Shown piece after piece: positions 30,012 to 39,958 of a stretch of 64,000 nt of DNA. The position numbers were made by a program, and so were the translations under genes. Each line of letters begins with the position of its first letter. The stretch's first letter is position 1. Source of the stretch: Pseudoalteromonas shioyasakiensis (GTDB taxonomy: Bacteria; Pseudomonadota; Gammaproteobacteria; Enterobacterales; Alteromonadaceae); assembly GCA_013391845.1 (NCBI GenBank), contig CP058414.1, positions 186,001-250,000 of the forward strand, in the 5' to 3' direction. The notes under the pieces are model-generated. The model saw only the letters and a list, made by a program, of their open reading frames with translations. It was not told the DNA's origin and did no database searches.

Positions 30012-30782
30012 TTAACACATTGATTTCAGTGCTGATATAAATGCTGCTTTATGAGAAATAAATGGCGCATGTGAGGCTTTATCTAAAACCTCATATTCAA
30101 ACTGAGGCTGTAAAGCATGCATTTTTTCAATCGCACGATAAGGTACTAATGAATCTAAACGGCCGAAAATACCACGCACAGGTACGCTAAGGTTAGCGAA
30201 TAGCTCACGCAAATCATCCTGCTGTAAAATGTCTAAGCCAGCACTTAAAGCCTGCTCTTGTGGCGCTGGATACTGGTTTAAAAGTGCTTTTAGCTGCTTA
30301 ATATCGTCCCGAGCTGATTCACTGCCCATCGCTTGTATCGCCAAAAACCGTTCTATCGTTTTTTCTCTGTGGCTAACCAGCTGATCTTTAAAGGCGTTTA
30401 ATACTTCAGGCTTGATACCCGGCCATTCGTCGGTTTGCGCAAAAAATGGCGTTGAAGAAACCAACACAACCTTTGCTACCTTGTCTGGCCAATGTGCAGC
30501 AATATACAAAGCAAAAAGACCACCTAAAGACCAGCCAACAAGAATAGAGTTATTATTGAGCTGGGCGCTTAATTGCTGAGCTGCATCATGCAAAGAGTAA
30601 GGTGTTGGAATTGACTGCGCATTACCAAATCCAGGTAAGTCAAAGCAACGGACTTCACCATCATGGAAAAACTCAAGCTCAGGCTTGATCACTTGCCAAA
30701 CCCCCTGGTTCATTCCCCAGCCATGTAATAGCACCATATCATTTTGCATATTTTGTATTTCCCAACCACACTTAGCGCTCAT
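30012..30782 (-). CDS. bioH: Pimeloyl-ACP methyl ester carboxylesterase BioH
   Basis: Hydrolyses pimeloyl-ACP methyl ester in biotin synthesis. The 256 residues are an alpha/beta hydrolase with oxyanion motif LLHGWGMNQGVW, nucleophile S85 in VGWSLGGLFAL, acid D in FGRLDSLVP, and catalytic H in ASHAPFISH. Located opposite comF/gntX and near nfuA, the bioH-gntX-nfuA arrangement of E. coli, which supports BioH over a generic hydrolase. The rest of the bio operon is not in the window. Confidence 0.92.
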   Translation of the reverse strand: MSAKCGWEIQNMQNDMVLLHGWGMNQGVWQVIKPELEFFHDGEVRCFDLPGFGNAQSIPTPYSLHDAAQQLSAQLNNNSILVGWSLGGLFALYIAAHWPDKVAKVVLVSSTPFFAQTDEWPGIKPEVLNAFKDQLVSHREKTIERFLAIQAMGSESARDDIKQLKALLNQYPAPQEQALSAGLDILQQDDLRELFANLSVPVRGIFGRLDSLVPYRAIEKMHALQPQFEYEVLDKASHAPFISHKAAFISALKSMC

Positions 30783-30807
30783 AATAGCGTTTAAAGGAAT
30801 GAATGCA

Positions 30808-31518
30808 ATGTCTCACTTCTCTCATACCTTAAAACTAGGGCTAGACGCACTGTTCCCTAACTTTTGTATTAGCTGCCAAAGTCACATACAGGCTAATCAA
30901 GCCTTGTGTCAGTATTGTTTAAATGACCTCAATTTGTTCGATCTTACACGCCACCCAAACCTGTTACACAGACCTGATATATGTGATGCATTTCCTGATA
31001 GTAATTTTGATTATTTAATTGCCTGTGCTTGGTATCAAGCGCCTTTGAAACTTTGGCTCAAGCAATTGAAATTTAACGATCAGCAGTATTTTCGTGTGGC
31101 ACTACAACAAGTAATAGAGAGGCAGCTGCAATTAGCTCGTCAGGTTAATATAAATTGGCCCGATCTTTTTATTGTGCTACCACTGCATAATCAGCGCTTT
31201 TTAGCACGCGGTTTTAATCAGGTAAGCCAAACTTGGCTGCCTGTTTTAAAAAAGCAGCAATGTACTGTTAGCTCAGCTCTTTACAAGCAAAAAGCAACCA
31301 AAGCGCAATCACAGTTAAGTAAAACGAAAAGAGTTAAAAATCTACAAAATGCGTTTGTTTGTCAGCAAGATTTAACAGGAAAAACCGTGGCAATTATTGA
31401 TGATGTGATGACCTCTGGCGCAACCATAAATGCTGCGACAGAAGCCATAAAAAATGCAGGGGCTAAGCAAGTGTGGGCTATGCTCACTTGCTTAACTGGA
31501 TTAGACAACCTGCGCTAA
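30808..31518 (+). CDS. comF: ComF family protein / GntX-like phosphoribosyltransferase
   Basis: 236 residues. N-terminal zinc-finger-like cysteines (CISCQSHIQANQALCQYCL) and a C-terminal phosphoribosyltransferase motif VAIIDDVMTSGATINAATEAI (partly quoted). ComF proteins aid DNA uptake in competent bacteria; E. coli GntX (YhgH) is the same family and is needed to use DNA as a nutrient. The start at 30808 has AGGA nine bases upstream; an open extension to 30685 overlaps bioH and lacks family sequence, and ATG 30799 is too close to the Shine-Dalgarno. Head to head with bioH, 25 bases apart. Confidence 0.88.
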   Translation: MSHFSHTLKLGLDALFPNFCISCQSHIQANQALCQYCLNDLNLFDLTRHPNLLHRPDICDAFPDSNFDYLIACAWYQAPLKLWLKQLKFNDQQYFRVALQQVIERQLQLARQVNINWPDLFIVLPLHNQRFLARGFNQVSQTWLPVLKKQQCTVSSALYKQKATKAQSQLSKTKRVKNLQNAFVCQQDLTGKTVAIIDDVMTSGATINAATEAIKNAGAKQVWAMLTCLTGLDNLR

Positions 31519-31530
31519 GATTAATTGTGA

Positions 31531-34083
31531 TTATTTATCACCTGAGGCATGAAAGGCACTACCAAAGAATAATGCATTGCTCAGTAATCGGCTGGTACCA
31601 TACCAATAACCACGGAACACTGGGTTATCGGTCATGCCTATCACACTCCCTTTACCATAAGAGTGCGCAATTAAGCCTGCCGCACCAGCTACTTGTTCTA
31701 CGTTTACGTCATCAGTAAAGCCAGCTAAAAGCGGTTTATCTGTGTAAGTAAGCACGTTCACAAAAGGTGCGTCTGATTTCTCAAGTAGCCAAGTACTATT
31801 CTTAAACACAGGTAATGTATTGCGATTCAGCGAATACGTAAGTGGGTGAGATAAATCCACTGAAGTATTAAAAATAGCACCCGCAATACGCTGACGACCA
31901 GCTAAGTCATCTTTATCGGCATAGGTAAGCCCTGTTGTATCAAATGCACTGGCTACATCACGACGAGATAAGTAATTAGCCTTTAGTAGTTGCTGATCAG
32001 CTAAGAATTTAGCACCGCCTTTATGTCCCCAAATAACACCGCCTTTACGAACCCACGATTTAATAGCCACTTTAGTCGCATCATCAAGACGATTGAAATT
32101 TCCGTGCGCTAGAATAATATGACTGTAGTTTTCAAGGTCGATGCGATTTAAGCGCTCCATTTCGATAATGCTTGGCGCTGTGCCAACGAAACGATCTAAG
32201 TAATACCATACTTCACCAAGTTCATACTGGCTGGTTCCCTGACCTCCCACTAGTAATACTTTAGGCGCTTTCACAACCGCCATTGCACGAGAACCTAAAT
32301 CAGCACCTTTAACCGTTAAGCCTGAACTAATTGGTGTTATTTCAATGCCAAACTCATTCTGCGCTTGGTTTAAATAGCTAACCCAGTTGCTATCAGTTTG
32401 CAGACCTGCAGGAACAAGAATACTACCTGGCTCAAAAGCTATTTCACCTGAAGGCGTTTTTGCTGTAAGTGGGCTTAATGCCACCCGTGCTTTCACACCT
32501 TGTTCGAGTAAACTATTAAGCATTTTTGGCGCTAGGTAATCATCCCATTTGAATGCATAAGCATAGCTTTGTGGTAAAGCGGCAAAGCTTGATTTAACAC
32601 TTTGCTGCCAAGGCATTTTGGCAACCTTTAAGCCCCAATTACTGCTTACCTTTGCAAATTCTAAATTAAAGGCATGAGCAAGTGTCCAGCCAGATACATC
32701 ATAAAATGTATTATCGACAAAACGCTGTTGCTCACTAAAAATCGCTTTAATTAAACGAAATTGCGGCTGTGCTAAAGGCACATAATAGCTCTGCTCAGAA
32801 AAGCTTTGACCGTTCACTTTTAGCGGCTCTTCTAACATGTACGCATTGATTTGATGTTGTTTTAATAAATCAAGGAAGTACTTCATGCGACTTTGATCAG
32901 CGCCGCCTTTCACCACATACCCTTTAAAGTCTTCATCACCAGCAAGGTCAACAGCTTTGTTGTAAAATTTTGCTTGATAATCAAGTAAGTCTGTACGGTT
33001 ATCAAGCGCGGCTTGGAACGTCGATAGGCTCGTTAATAACTGATTTTTAATCGTAAACGGGAAGCTTAATGGGCCGTTGATGGTTTCTTGTAAGTGACCA
33101 CGTGAGCTCGCTTGTTCAAATAAAATACCTACACCGCCATTTACATCTGGGTAAGTTGAGCCTTTACCATAGTAAAAGTCATCGAAGCTTTCTTCTGTGA
33201 AGTAAAGAGCATTATGCTCATCAAGTGTCTTTGCATGATAGTTTGCAATTGCTTTAGTTAGCGTGACATTTTCTTCAGGAGTGATTGGGTGCTTACGAGT
33301 TGGGATCCCAGGCTGGAAAAAGTATGTGCTGTTTGGGCCCATCTCATGGAAGTCTGTTAGGATATTGGGCTTCCATTGATGAAACTGCGCAATGCGTGCA
33401 CGTGATTCAGGGTGCTGTAGTAACAACCAGTCACGATTTAAGTCAAATAAATAGTGGTTAGTACGGCTACTCGGCCAACTTTCAATGTGCTCGCGAGTTT
33501 GTGGATCTGATGATAACTTCATACCACGGTTACTATTCGCCCAATTTGCAAAACGTGCTAAACCATCTGGGTTCAATGATGGGTCTAGTAAAATAACCGT
33601 GTTGTTTAGTAAGGCATCTATTTCTGGGCCTTGTGCAGCGGCAAGGTAGTAAGCAACGAGTAGCGATGCATTACTACCTGATGACTCATTCCCATGAACA
33701 CTGTAACCCATCCATACAACCGCAGGTTGTTTGCTTGAGTCACTCGTTCCACCATTTAAGCGAGCTAAGTGAGCCTTGCGGATTTGCTCTACCTGACCCA
33801 GCTTTTCTGGTGCTGTGATGGTTAGCATCACAAGCGGACGCTGTTCATGTGTGCGACCGATTACTTTGAAGTTCATTCGATTACTTTTTTCAGCAAGAAT
33901 TTGCATATATTGCACAAGCTGATCGTGACGTACATGCCACTCACCCACTTCGTAACCTAGCACCTGCTCTGGGGTAGGAATAGTTGGGTCAAATTTCACA
34001 TCTTCTTCAAAGTAATAAGAAAGAGGTTTTGCTAATGCGCTGACGCTCACTAGCATGGTTAATATTGTTATTATAAAACGCAT
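31531..34083 (-). CDS. Secreted zinc carboxypeptidase, M14 family
   Basis: 850-residue secreted peptidase. A signal peptide (about 1-18, MRFIITILTMLVSVSALA) precedes an M14 catalytic domain, with zinc ligands H130 and E133 in SVHGNESSG, the substrate-binding FDLNRDW, and DFHEMGPNST. The C-terminal half has a class I glutamine-amidotransferase-like fold (VLLVGGQGTSQYELGEVW, HIILAHGNF, HKGGAKFLA), a layout I recognise in Alteromonadales M14 proteins. A GTG at 34092 is also in frame, but the ATG at 34083 begins the signal peptide. Single-gene unit converging on comF with 12 bases between stops. Confidence 0.88.
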   Translation of the reverse strand: MRFIITILTMLVSVSALAKPLSYYFEEDVKFDPTIPTPEQVLGYEVGEWHVRHDQLVQYMQILAEKSNRMNFKVIGRTHEQRPLVMLTITAPEKLGQVEQIRKAHLARLNGGTSDSSKQPAVVWMGYSVHGNESSGSNASLLVAYYLAAAQGPEIDALLNNTVILLDPSLNPDGLARFANWANSNRGMKLSSDPQTREHIESWPSSRTNHYLFDLNRDWLLLQHPESRARIAQFHQWKPNILTDFHEMGPNSTYFFQPGIPTRKHPITPEENVTLTKAIANYHAKTLDEHNALYFTEESFDDFYYGKGSTYPDVNGGVGILFEQASSRGHLQETINGPLSFPFTIKNQLLTSLSTFQAALDNRTDLLDYQAKFYNKAVDLAGDEDFKGYVVKGGADQSRMKYFLDLLKQHQINAYMLEEPLKVNGQSFSEQSYYVPLAQPQFRLIKAIFSEQQRFVDNTFYDVSGWTLAHAFNLEFAKVSSNWGLKVAKMPWQQSVKSSFAALPQSYAYAFKWDDYLAPKMLNSLLEQGVKARVALSPLTAKTPSGEIAFEPGSILVPAGLQTDSNWVSYLNQAQNEFGIEITPISSGLTVKGADLGSRAMAVVKAPKVLLVGGQGTSQYELGEVWYYLDRFVGTAPSIIEMERLNRIDLENYSHIILAHGNFNRLDDATKVAIKSWVRKGGVIWGHKGGAKFLADQQLLKANYLSRRDVASAFDTTGLTYADKDDLAGRQRIAGAIFNTSVDLSHPLTYSLNRNTLPVFKNSTWLLEKSDAPFVNVLTYTDKPLLAGFTDDVNVEQVAGAAGLIAHSYGKGSVIGMTDNPVFRGYWYGTSRLLSNALFFGSAFHASGDK

Positions 34084-34227
34084 AGATAGCACCCGTAATT
34101 ATTTGATGTTTTAACGCTACCATTCGATAAAATAGATGCAACTTTTTACGCTCAACACTGGCGACAATACGATGAGCGGAGTATGATACTCAGTATCCGA
34201 GTAATTTAGTCAAGTATAGTCCGTTTT

Positions 34228-34803
34228 ATGATCTCTATTTCTGAATCTGCACAATCTCATTTTGCTAAACTTTTAGCAGACCAAGCTGAACAAACGAACA
34301 TTCGCGTGTTTGTAGTAAACCCAGGTACTTCGCAGGCTGAGTGTGGTGTTTCTTACTGCCCAGAAGACGCCGTTGAAGCGACTGATATTCGTCTACCATT
34401 CAATGGCTTTGATGCCGTTGTTGATGCAGAAAGCGCCCCTTTCTTAGAAGAAGCTGAAATCGATTTTGTAACTGACAAAATGGGAACTCAGTTAACACTT
34501 AAAGCGCCAAATGCAAAAGCACGTAAACTTAGCGATGATGCGTCACTGCAAGAGCGTGTTCAACACATGCTTGAAACTGAAGTTAATCCACAGCTCGCTA
34601 ATCACGGCGGTCAAGTTAGCCTAGTAGAAATTACTGCTGACGGAATCGCAGTACTGCAATTTGGCGGTGGCTGTAACGGCTGTTCAATGATTGATGTCAC
34701 ACTTAAAGAAGGCATCGAAAAAGAAATGATCGCCAAGTTTGACGAAATCAATGGTGTAAGAGACATTACTGATCACCAATCTGGTGAACACTCTTACTAC
34801 TAA
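34228..34803 (+). CDS. nfuA: Iron-sulfur cluster carrier NfuA
   Basis: Delivers [4Fe-4S] clusters to target enzymes. The 191 residues have an N-terminal A-type-like domain (about 1-95) with [10 protein letters not shown] and a C-terminal Nfu domain with [11 protein letters not shown] and the cluster-binding C149-x-x-C152 in GGGCNGCSM. Length equals the E. coli protein. It lies near bioH and comF/gntX, matching the E. coli bioH-gntX-nfuA region, although a peptidase gene has been inserted between. No clear Shine-Dalgarno near the ATG. Confidence 0.96.
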   Translation: MISISESAQSHFAKLLADQAEQTNIRVFVVNPGTSQAECGVSYCPEDAVEATDIRLPFNGFDAVVDAESAPFLEEAEIDFVTDKMGTQLTLKAPNAKARKLSDDASLQERVQHMLETEVNPQLANHGGQVSLVEITADGIAVLQFGGGCNGCSMIDVTLKEGIEKEMIAKFDEINGVRDITDHQSGEHSYY

Positions 34804-34817
34804 CTGGTATTTAAAGC

Positions 34818-35087
34818 ATGCTTAAAAAATGGGTATTTCGCTTAGGTAGCGACCCCAAGTTAAGCTTAAAACGCTTTCTTCGCGGCCTAGCACTATTTGT
34901 GCTGGCCGTGATTTTTATTGCTATAGGTTATTATGGGCCCGCACTATTTCAATTAATTGGTCTGATCATTTTAGCTGTGGCGATATTCTTTGCAGCCTGG
35001 GGCTACTTAGGTATTTTTGCCAACCGCTTTGCACAAGTCTTAGAACGATCTTCACCGAAAGATCACGACCCGGATCTATGGAAGTGA
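34818..35087 (+). CDS. Small two-TM membrane protein of unknown function
   Basis: 89 residues with two hydrophobic segments at about 23-43 and 44-66, an Arg/Lys-rich N terminus and an acidic C-terminal tail (SSPKDHDPDLWK). No family I can name. It follows nfuA by 14 bases on the same strand and is probably cotranscribed. Its stop is one base from the stop of the convergent MATE transporter. Confidence 0.7.
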   Translation: MLKKWVFRLGSDPKLSLKRFLRGLALFVLAVIFIAIGYYGPALFQLIGLIILAVAIFFAAWGYLGIFANRFAQVLERSSPKDHDPDLWK

Positions 35088-35088
35088 T

Positions 35089-36423
35089 TTAATCTAATAA
35101 TTGCTGATTATTGATAATTTTACGGTAGCGAATCCACAGAGTTAACCCTCGCATCAACATAAAGCTCGTCATAGCAAACCACAAACCATGGTTCTGCCAG
35201 CTACTTACCAGCCAAAACAGTCCAAAGAAGCCCACCAAAGCACTAAATAGCATTGTATTTCGCATGTCTTTGGCACGTGTTAAACCCACAAATACGCCAT
35301 CAAATAAGAAGCAACCCATCGCCGCAATAGGTAAAATAATGACCCAGGGAAGGTAAACAGTCGCGAGGCTGATAACCTCTGGCACATCGGTAAGTAAACG
35401 AATTATTGCCTTGCCAAAAAATAAAAATATAAGACTATAAAACACGGCAAATAACCCGCCCCAAAACAGGCTCAAATTAACCCATAGCTTAATCTGCTTA
35501 GTGCTTTGTTCTCCTTTAGCTTTTCCGACCTTAGCTTCACTTGCATAAGCAATACCATCAAGTGCAAAGCTCACCAACATTAAAAAGTTCAGCAATACAG
35601 CATTGGCCGCTAAAGTTGTTTCACCGATACGTGCGCCATAAAAAGTCATAAAGCTAAAACACAGTTGTAGCGCCAGTGAACGAATAAATATATCACGATT
35701 TAAATTCACTAAATCAAGTAACTTAGCAACACTTAACCATGCTTTCACGGCAAGGTTAACACCCTGCTTTTTGGCAAGTTGTGCAACTAACATAAGTGCA
35801 AAAACAAGGGCAGTATAATCAGCAATTAAAGATGCCCACGCAGCTCCAGCCACACCCCAATCAAGAAACACCACAAAATAAATATCAAGCACGATATTAG
35901 TAATATTGGTGATAAGTAATAAATAAAATGGCCCGCGGCCATAATGCACCCCTAACATCCAACCAAGTAAAACCAAATTACACAAAGCAGCAGGCGCACT
36001 AAAAATACGAATTGAAAAATAGCTATTTGCTTGTTCTAAAACAGCGTCATTGGCATTTGATAAATATGCCATTAAGGATTGAATAGGTATACTCAGCGCT
36101 ATTAATAACAGCGCAACCGCTGTTGCTAGTAACAAGCTGCGCTTTAATAGCTCAGCGAGTAAGGTGTGATCGCTTTTACCATAGGCCTGTGCAACCAACC
36201 CTGTGGTGCTCATCCGTAAAAAACCTGCTAGCCAAAATAATAACGAGATAACTGCTGAACCGAGTGCTATACCAGCCAAATAGTGAGCGCTTCCTAAGTG
36301 ACCGATTACAGCGGTATCAACTAAACCTAACATTGGCACGGTAATATTTGATAAAATCATCGGACCGGCTAATAACAGTAAACTTTTATGGTGTGCCTTA
36401 TGACGTTTAAGAAAATGTTTCAT
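35089..36423 (-). CDS. dinF: MATE family efflux transporter, DinF type
   Basis: Inner-membrane multidrug/organic-cation antiporter of 444 residues with about 12 membrane segments. LVDTAVIGHLGSAHYLAGIALGS and FLRMSTTGLVAQAYG (partly quoted) match DinF subfamily conserved loops. DinF in E. coli is next to lexA, but here lexA is at 54 kb. The start at 36423 is the only start codon in frame upstream of the conserved region, so it overlaps the 5' end of the divergent deacetylase gene. Confidence 0.88.
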   Translation of the reverse strand: MKHFLKRHKAHHKSLLLLAGPMILSNITVPMLGLVDTAVIGHLGSAHYLAGIALGSAVISLLFWLAGFLRMSTTGLVAQAYGKSDHTLLAELLKRSLLLATAVALLLIALSIPIQSLMAYLSNANDAVLEQANSYFSIRIFSAPAALCNLVLLGWMLGVHYGRGPFYLLLITNITNIVLDIYFVVFLDWGVAGAAWASLIADYTALVFALMLVAQLAKKQGVNLAVKAWLSVAKLLDLVNLNRDIFIRSLALQLCFSFMTFYGARIGETTLAANAVLLNFLMLVSFALDGIAYASEAKVGKAKGEQSTKQIKLWVNLSLFWGGLFAVFYSLIFLFFGKAIIRLLTDVPEVISLATVYLPWVIILPIAAMGCFLFDGVFVGLTRAKDMRNTMLFSALVGFFGLFWLVSSWQNHGLWFAMTSFMLMRGLTLWIRYRKIINNQQLLD

Positions 36424-37431
36424 TTAGTATTTGCAGTCCTGTTAGGTTTATCTTTGCGTGCCCATGGCGCTGTCATTCTACAGTATCACCACGTCAGTGA
36501 AACCCTTCCTGCGGTAACCAGTGTCAGCAGCGATACATTCACAGAACACATGCAATATTTGCAAGATAATAACTTTAAAGTTATTCCATTAGATGAACTC
36601 ATCACCGCATTACAAGCCGGCCAGCCTCTGACAGATAAAACCGTCGCGATTACCTTCGATGATGGCTATAAAAATAACTATGAAGAAGCGGCACCAATCT
36701 TAGAAAAATTTGGCTATCCATATACTATTTTCGTTAATCCCGAGTTGATTGATGAAGGCAAAAGCTATGTTATGACATGGCAACAGTTAAAAGAGCTATC
36801 TAATAAAGGCGCCATAATCAGCAATCACACACAAGTCCATAATTACTTACATCGCAAACAGCCAGGCGAGAGTGAAGAGGCATGGTTAGCTCGCACTAAA
36901 AAAGATATTCTATCTGCTCAGCAACGCATTAAAGAAGAAATTGGTCATGATTACAAATATCTTGCTTACCCTTATGGCGAGTTTAACAATTCATTACAAC
37001 AGTTAGTTAAATCTCTAGGCTTTGTTGGTATAGGTCAACATTCGGGTGCTGTAGGTATCCATTCTGACTTTACCCGATTACCACGCTTTCCGGCGTCGGG
37101 CTTTTATTCAAAACTTGATACGCTTGCCACTAAACTAGACTCGCAAGCATTCACTATCAAACAGCTCACCTACTCAGATAGCGTAACGCATGAAAACCCG
37201 CCAAGTTTAAGTATGCAATTTGATATGCAAGACTTTCATAAAAGTCAGTTTGCTTGTTATGTCTCTGGTATTGGTCAAGCTGATTTAACGTGGCTTAGTA
37301 AAGATACGGTGAAGATCACCTCACCTGAAAAACTGAAAAAAGGCCGCTCTCGCTTTAACTGTACGGCCCCATCTATCGCGAAAAAAGGAAACTACTACTG
37401 GTTCTCACAACCTTGGGTTATTTTACCTTAA
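36400..37431 (+). CDS. Secreted polysaccharide deacetylase, NodB family
   Basis: Carbohydrate esterase-like protein with an N-terminal signal peptide (MTFKKMFHLVFAVLLGLSLR then AHG) and a NodB domain with TFDDGYKNN, the metal-site SNHTQVHN and AYPYGEFN. Length is 343 residues with the ATG at 36400, or 338 with ATG 36415; the first supplies the positive n-region of the signal peptide. Neither has a good Shine-Dalgarno. Likely exported to modify cell-surface or biofilm polysaccharide. Both 5' and 3' ends overlap opposite genes: 24 bases with the MATE start and 14 bases with the cheB end. Confidence 0.82.
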   Translation: MTFKKMFHLVFAVLLGLSLRAHGAVILQYHHVSETLPAVTSVSSDTFTEHMQYLQDNNFKVIPLDELITALQAGQPLTDKTVAITFDDGYKNNYEEAAPILEKFGYPYTIFVNPELIDEGKSYVMTWQQLKELSNKGAIISNHTQVHNYLHRKQPGESEEAWLARTKKDILSAQQRIKEEIGHDYKYLAYPYGEFNNSLQQLVKSLGFVGIGQHSGAVGIHSDFTRLPRFPASGFYSKLDTLATKLDSQAFTIKQLTYSDSVTHENPPSLSMQFDMQDFHKSQFACYVSGIGQADLTWLSKDTVKITSPEKLKKGRSRFNCTAPSIAKKGNYYWFSQPWVILP

Positions 37432-38452
37432 CAGCTTGTTTTAGCATTTGTGCCGTTACCTTATCAAGACGAACCACTTCATTAGCCGCATTGAGCTCCA
37501 CTGCGGCTTTTGGCATCCCCCATACCACAGACGATAATTCATCCTGAGCTATTGTGTAAGCCCCCGCTTGATTTAGGGCCAATAAACCTCTTGCACCATC
37601 ACTGCCCATACCGGTTAGTAACGCAGCCACTGTCGCTTTCGGACAGGCTACCTCCAAAGAGTTAAATAGCACATCAACAGAGGGACGATGTCGATTAACC
37701 AACTCACTCGAGTCAAGCTGACAAAACAAGCCGCCTGCTTTTTTCACCACACTTAAATGCTGATCGCCTGGTGCAATATATGCCCAGCCAGTTTGTAGCT
37801 TATCACCATGTTCAGCTTCTTTAACGTTGATTTTACAGGTTCTATCCATGCGCATCGCAAATGAAGTACTAAATACAGGAGGAATATGCTGTGTTATAAC
37901 AATAGGTGGGCAGTTTTCTGGCATGCGTACTAGCACTTCTTTAATCGCTTCTGTGCCACCTGTTGAAGCACCTATTGCAAGCACGCTATTAGCTTTAAAC
38001 TCAAGTGTTGCTAAAGAGCTATCGTCTTCAACTTTTGACTCTTTAAAGGCACGCACTCTAGCACCAGCTGCTGTACGCACTTTTTGATGTAGTAAATGCG
38101 CATAACGTTGCAAATTTTCAGTGACATTAATAGTTGGCTTGGCAATAAAATCAACTGCGCCAATTTCGAGGGCTTCCAAAGTGATTGGGGAGCCTTTTTG
38201 AGTAAGCGTTGAAATCATAACAACCGGCATAGGACGAAGACGCATCAAGTTTTTTAAAAAGCTTAATCCATCCATTTTTGGCATCTCGATATCAAGGGTT
38301 AAGACATCTGGATTAAGGCGCTTAATTAAATCTCGGGCTTGATAAGGGTCTTCTGCCGCACCAACGACTTGAATGTCTTGCGCTTGCTCGAGTACTTCCT
38401 TGAGTAAACCACGGATCAAAGCAGAATCATCAACTATGAGTACTTTGATCAT
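37418..38452 (-). CDS. cheB: Chemotaxis protein-glutamate methylesterase CheB
   Basis: Demethylates/deamidates the chemoreceptor when phosphorylated by CheA. The 344 residues have a receiver domain with acceptor D54 in LTLDIEMPKMDG and a C-terminal esterase with the catalytic triad S162 (GASTGGTEAI), H188 (ITQHIPP) and D284 (TGMGSDGARG). It is the last gene of the che operon, eight bases after cheD. Its 3' end overlaps the deacetylase gene by 14 bases. Confidence 0.96.
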   Translation of the reverse strand: MIKVLIVDDSALIRGLLKEVLEQAQDIQVVGAAEDPYQARDLIKRLNPDVLTLDIEMPKMDGLSFLKNLMRLRPMPVVMISTLTQKGSPITLEALEIGAVDFIAKPTINVTENLQRYAHLLHQKVRTAAGARVRAFKESKVEDDSSLATLEFKANSVLAIGASTGGTEAIKEVLVRMPENCPPIVITQHIPPVFSTSFAMRMDRTCKINVKEAEHGDKLQTGWAYIAPGDQHLSVVKKAGGLFCQLDSSELVNRHRPSVDVLFNSLEVACPKATVAALLTGMGSDGARGLLALNQAGAYTIAQDELSSVVWGMPKAAVELNAANEVVRLDKVTAQMLKQAVKVK

Positions 38453-38460
38453 ATGCTCTC

Positions 38461-39078
38461 CTAAAATAATTCAATATCCGTTTCTGCATCTTGTTGCTCA
38501 ATATCGTGTAAGTATTTAATTTCACGTTTCTCGAGTTGATCAGAGTGCAATTCACGCATCTTTTTAACCTGTGCCTTGCCTGTTTGTGGATCAAACATCA
38601 CCTTACGTGGCCAAGGCCCGCCAACATCATGGGATACTAAATCTAAACCTTCTTCAAGTACATAGGCATTTGCAAAACGAATATTGCCAACACCAATATC
38701 TGTCATTGAACGAATAATTTTTCCACCACCAAATAGTTTAACTTTGAGATTGCGTCTAGAAGCACCATTTTTTAGGATTTCATTGATCAAGTATTCCATT
38801 GCCCAGTTGCCATAGCGGCAGTTAAGGCTGTGTGCGTTGCTAGGATCAACGCCTTTTTCTGCTGGTAGCATAAAATGGTTCATGCCACCAATGCCTAAAC
38901 CTTCATCGTAAATACAGGCTGCAATACAAGAACCTAGCACGGTTGTGATCAGTTCATCTGATTTTGAAACATAAAACTCGCCAGGCAATACCTTAGCAAC
39001 GACTTTATGGCGCTTACCATCCCAAAACCGCTTAACGTGTTCAAAACCAGGCAATACAGGTTTAAAATGACTACTCAT
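38461..39078 (-). CDS. cheD: Chemoreceptor glutamine deamidase CheD
   Basis: 205 residues. It carries the catalytic cysteine C51 in TVLGSCIAACIYD and histidine H68 in GGMNHFMLP, followed by GGGKIIRSM. CheD deamidates receptor glutamines and can interact with phosphatases. cheD overlaps cheR by four bases (ATGA-type), so translation is coupled. The C-terminal half beyond about residue 160 is charged and less conserved. Confidence 0.95.
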   Translation of the reverse strand: MSSHFKPVLPGFEHVKRFWDGKRHKVVAKVLPGEFYVSKSDELITTVLGSCIAACIYDEGLGIGGMNHFMLPAEKGVDPSNAHSLNCRYGNWAMEYLINEILKNGASRRNLKVKLFGGGKIIRSMTDIGVGNIRFANAYVLEEGLDLVSHDVGGPWPRKVMFDPQTGKAQVKKMRELHSDQLEKREIKYLHDIEQQDAETDIELF

Positions 39079-39893
39079 AGACCACCTTTTTGATAGATCG
39101 TTTGGCCTAAATTCTTAAACTCTTTGTGGTCCTTACCCAGTGTTTCGGAATGCCCTAAGAATAAGTGACCGGAATCGGTCAACAAATCATAATAACGTTT
39201 AAATAGGGTATCTTTGGTCGGCTTATCAAAATAAATAACAACATTGCGACAAAAAATAACATCAAACGGCCCTTTCATAGGCCAGCTCTGTAATAAGTTT
39301 AGACGTTTAAAAAAAATATTCTTTTGTAGTTCGGGTTTTACTTTATATAACTGTTCATCATGGCTTTTTAAAAACCAGCGTTTAAGTTGGCTTTTGTCTA
39401 AACCATTCACATTCGCTGCTGTGTACGTACCAGCCTGCGCTTTAGCGAGCACATTTGAATCTAAGTCAGTGGCTAGGATTTTCACATCCCAGTCAGATGG
39501 AAATAAACTGCTTAAGGTCATAGCAATAGTGTAAGGCTCTTCGCCGGTTGAGCAGCCTGCAGACCACACCCTTACACGTTTTTGCTTAGCATTACTTACC
39601 AGTAGTTTTGGTACTATGGTATTTTTTAGATAACTAAAATGATGGGGTTCACGAAAGAAAGAAGTCAGGTTAGTCGTTATTGCATTAATAAACTCACTGA
39701 ACTCTTGCTCTTTGTGCTCTTCGAGAAAATCTAAGTATTCTTTAAAGTTCTTAAGCTTATGTTGGCGAATACGTCTTGCTAAACGCGAGTAAACCATCTC
39801 GCGTTTATGCTCCGCTAAGACAATGCCGCAAGCATCGTACACTTGTGACGAAATAGCTTTAAAATCACTATCCGTTAATAAAAACTCTTTCAT
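39075..39893 (-). CDS. cheR: Chemotaxis methyltransferase CheR
   Basis: SAM-dependent methyltransferase of 272 residues that methylates receptor glutamates. An N-terminal helical domain (about 1-75, with RLARRIRQHKLKNFKEYLDFL) precedes the catalytic domain with SAM motif VWSAGCSTGEEPYTIAM and FDVIFCRNVVIYF. Its beta-subdomain region could dock the WEEF tail of the neighbouring receptor; that is inferred. Between mcp and cheD in the operon, overlapping cheD by four bases. Confidence 0.95.
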   Translation of the reverse strand: MKEFLLTDSDFKAISSQVYDACGIVLAEHKREMVYSRLARRIRQHKLKNFKEYLDFLEEHKEQEFSEFINAITTNLTSFFREPHHFSYLKNTIVPKLLVSNAKQKRVRVWSAGCSTGEEPYTIAMTLSSLFPSDWDVKILATDLDSNVLAKAQAGTYTAANVNGLDKSQLKRWFLKSHDEQLYKVKPELQKNIFFKRLNLLQSWPMKGPFDVIFCRNVVIYFDKPTKDTLFKRYYDLLTDSGHLFLGHSETLGKDHKEFKNLGQTIYQKGGL

Positions 39894-39958
39894 GTGTTTG
39901 ACCCTGCAGCTGTAACATTAGATGCAATTAACTAGTTAGAATTTTGTTGGGAAGAGTT

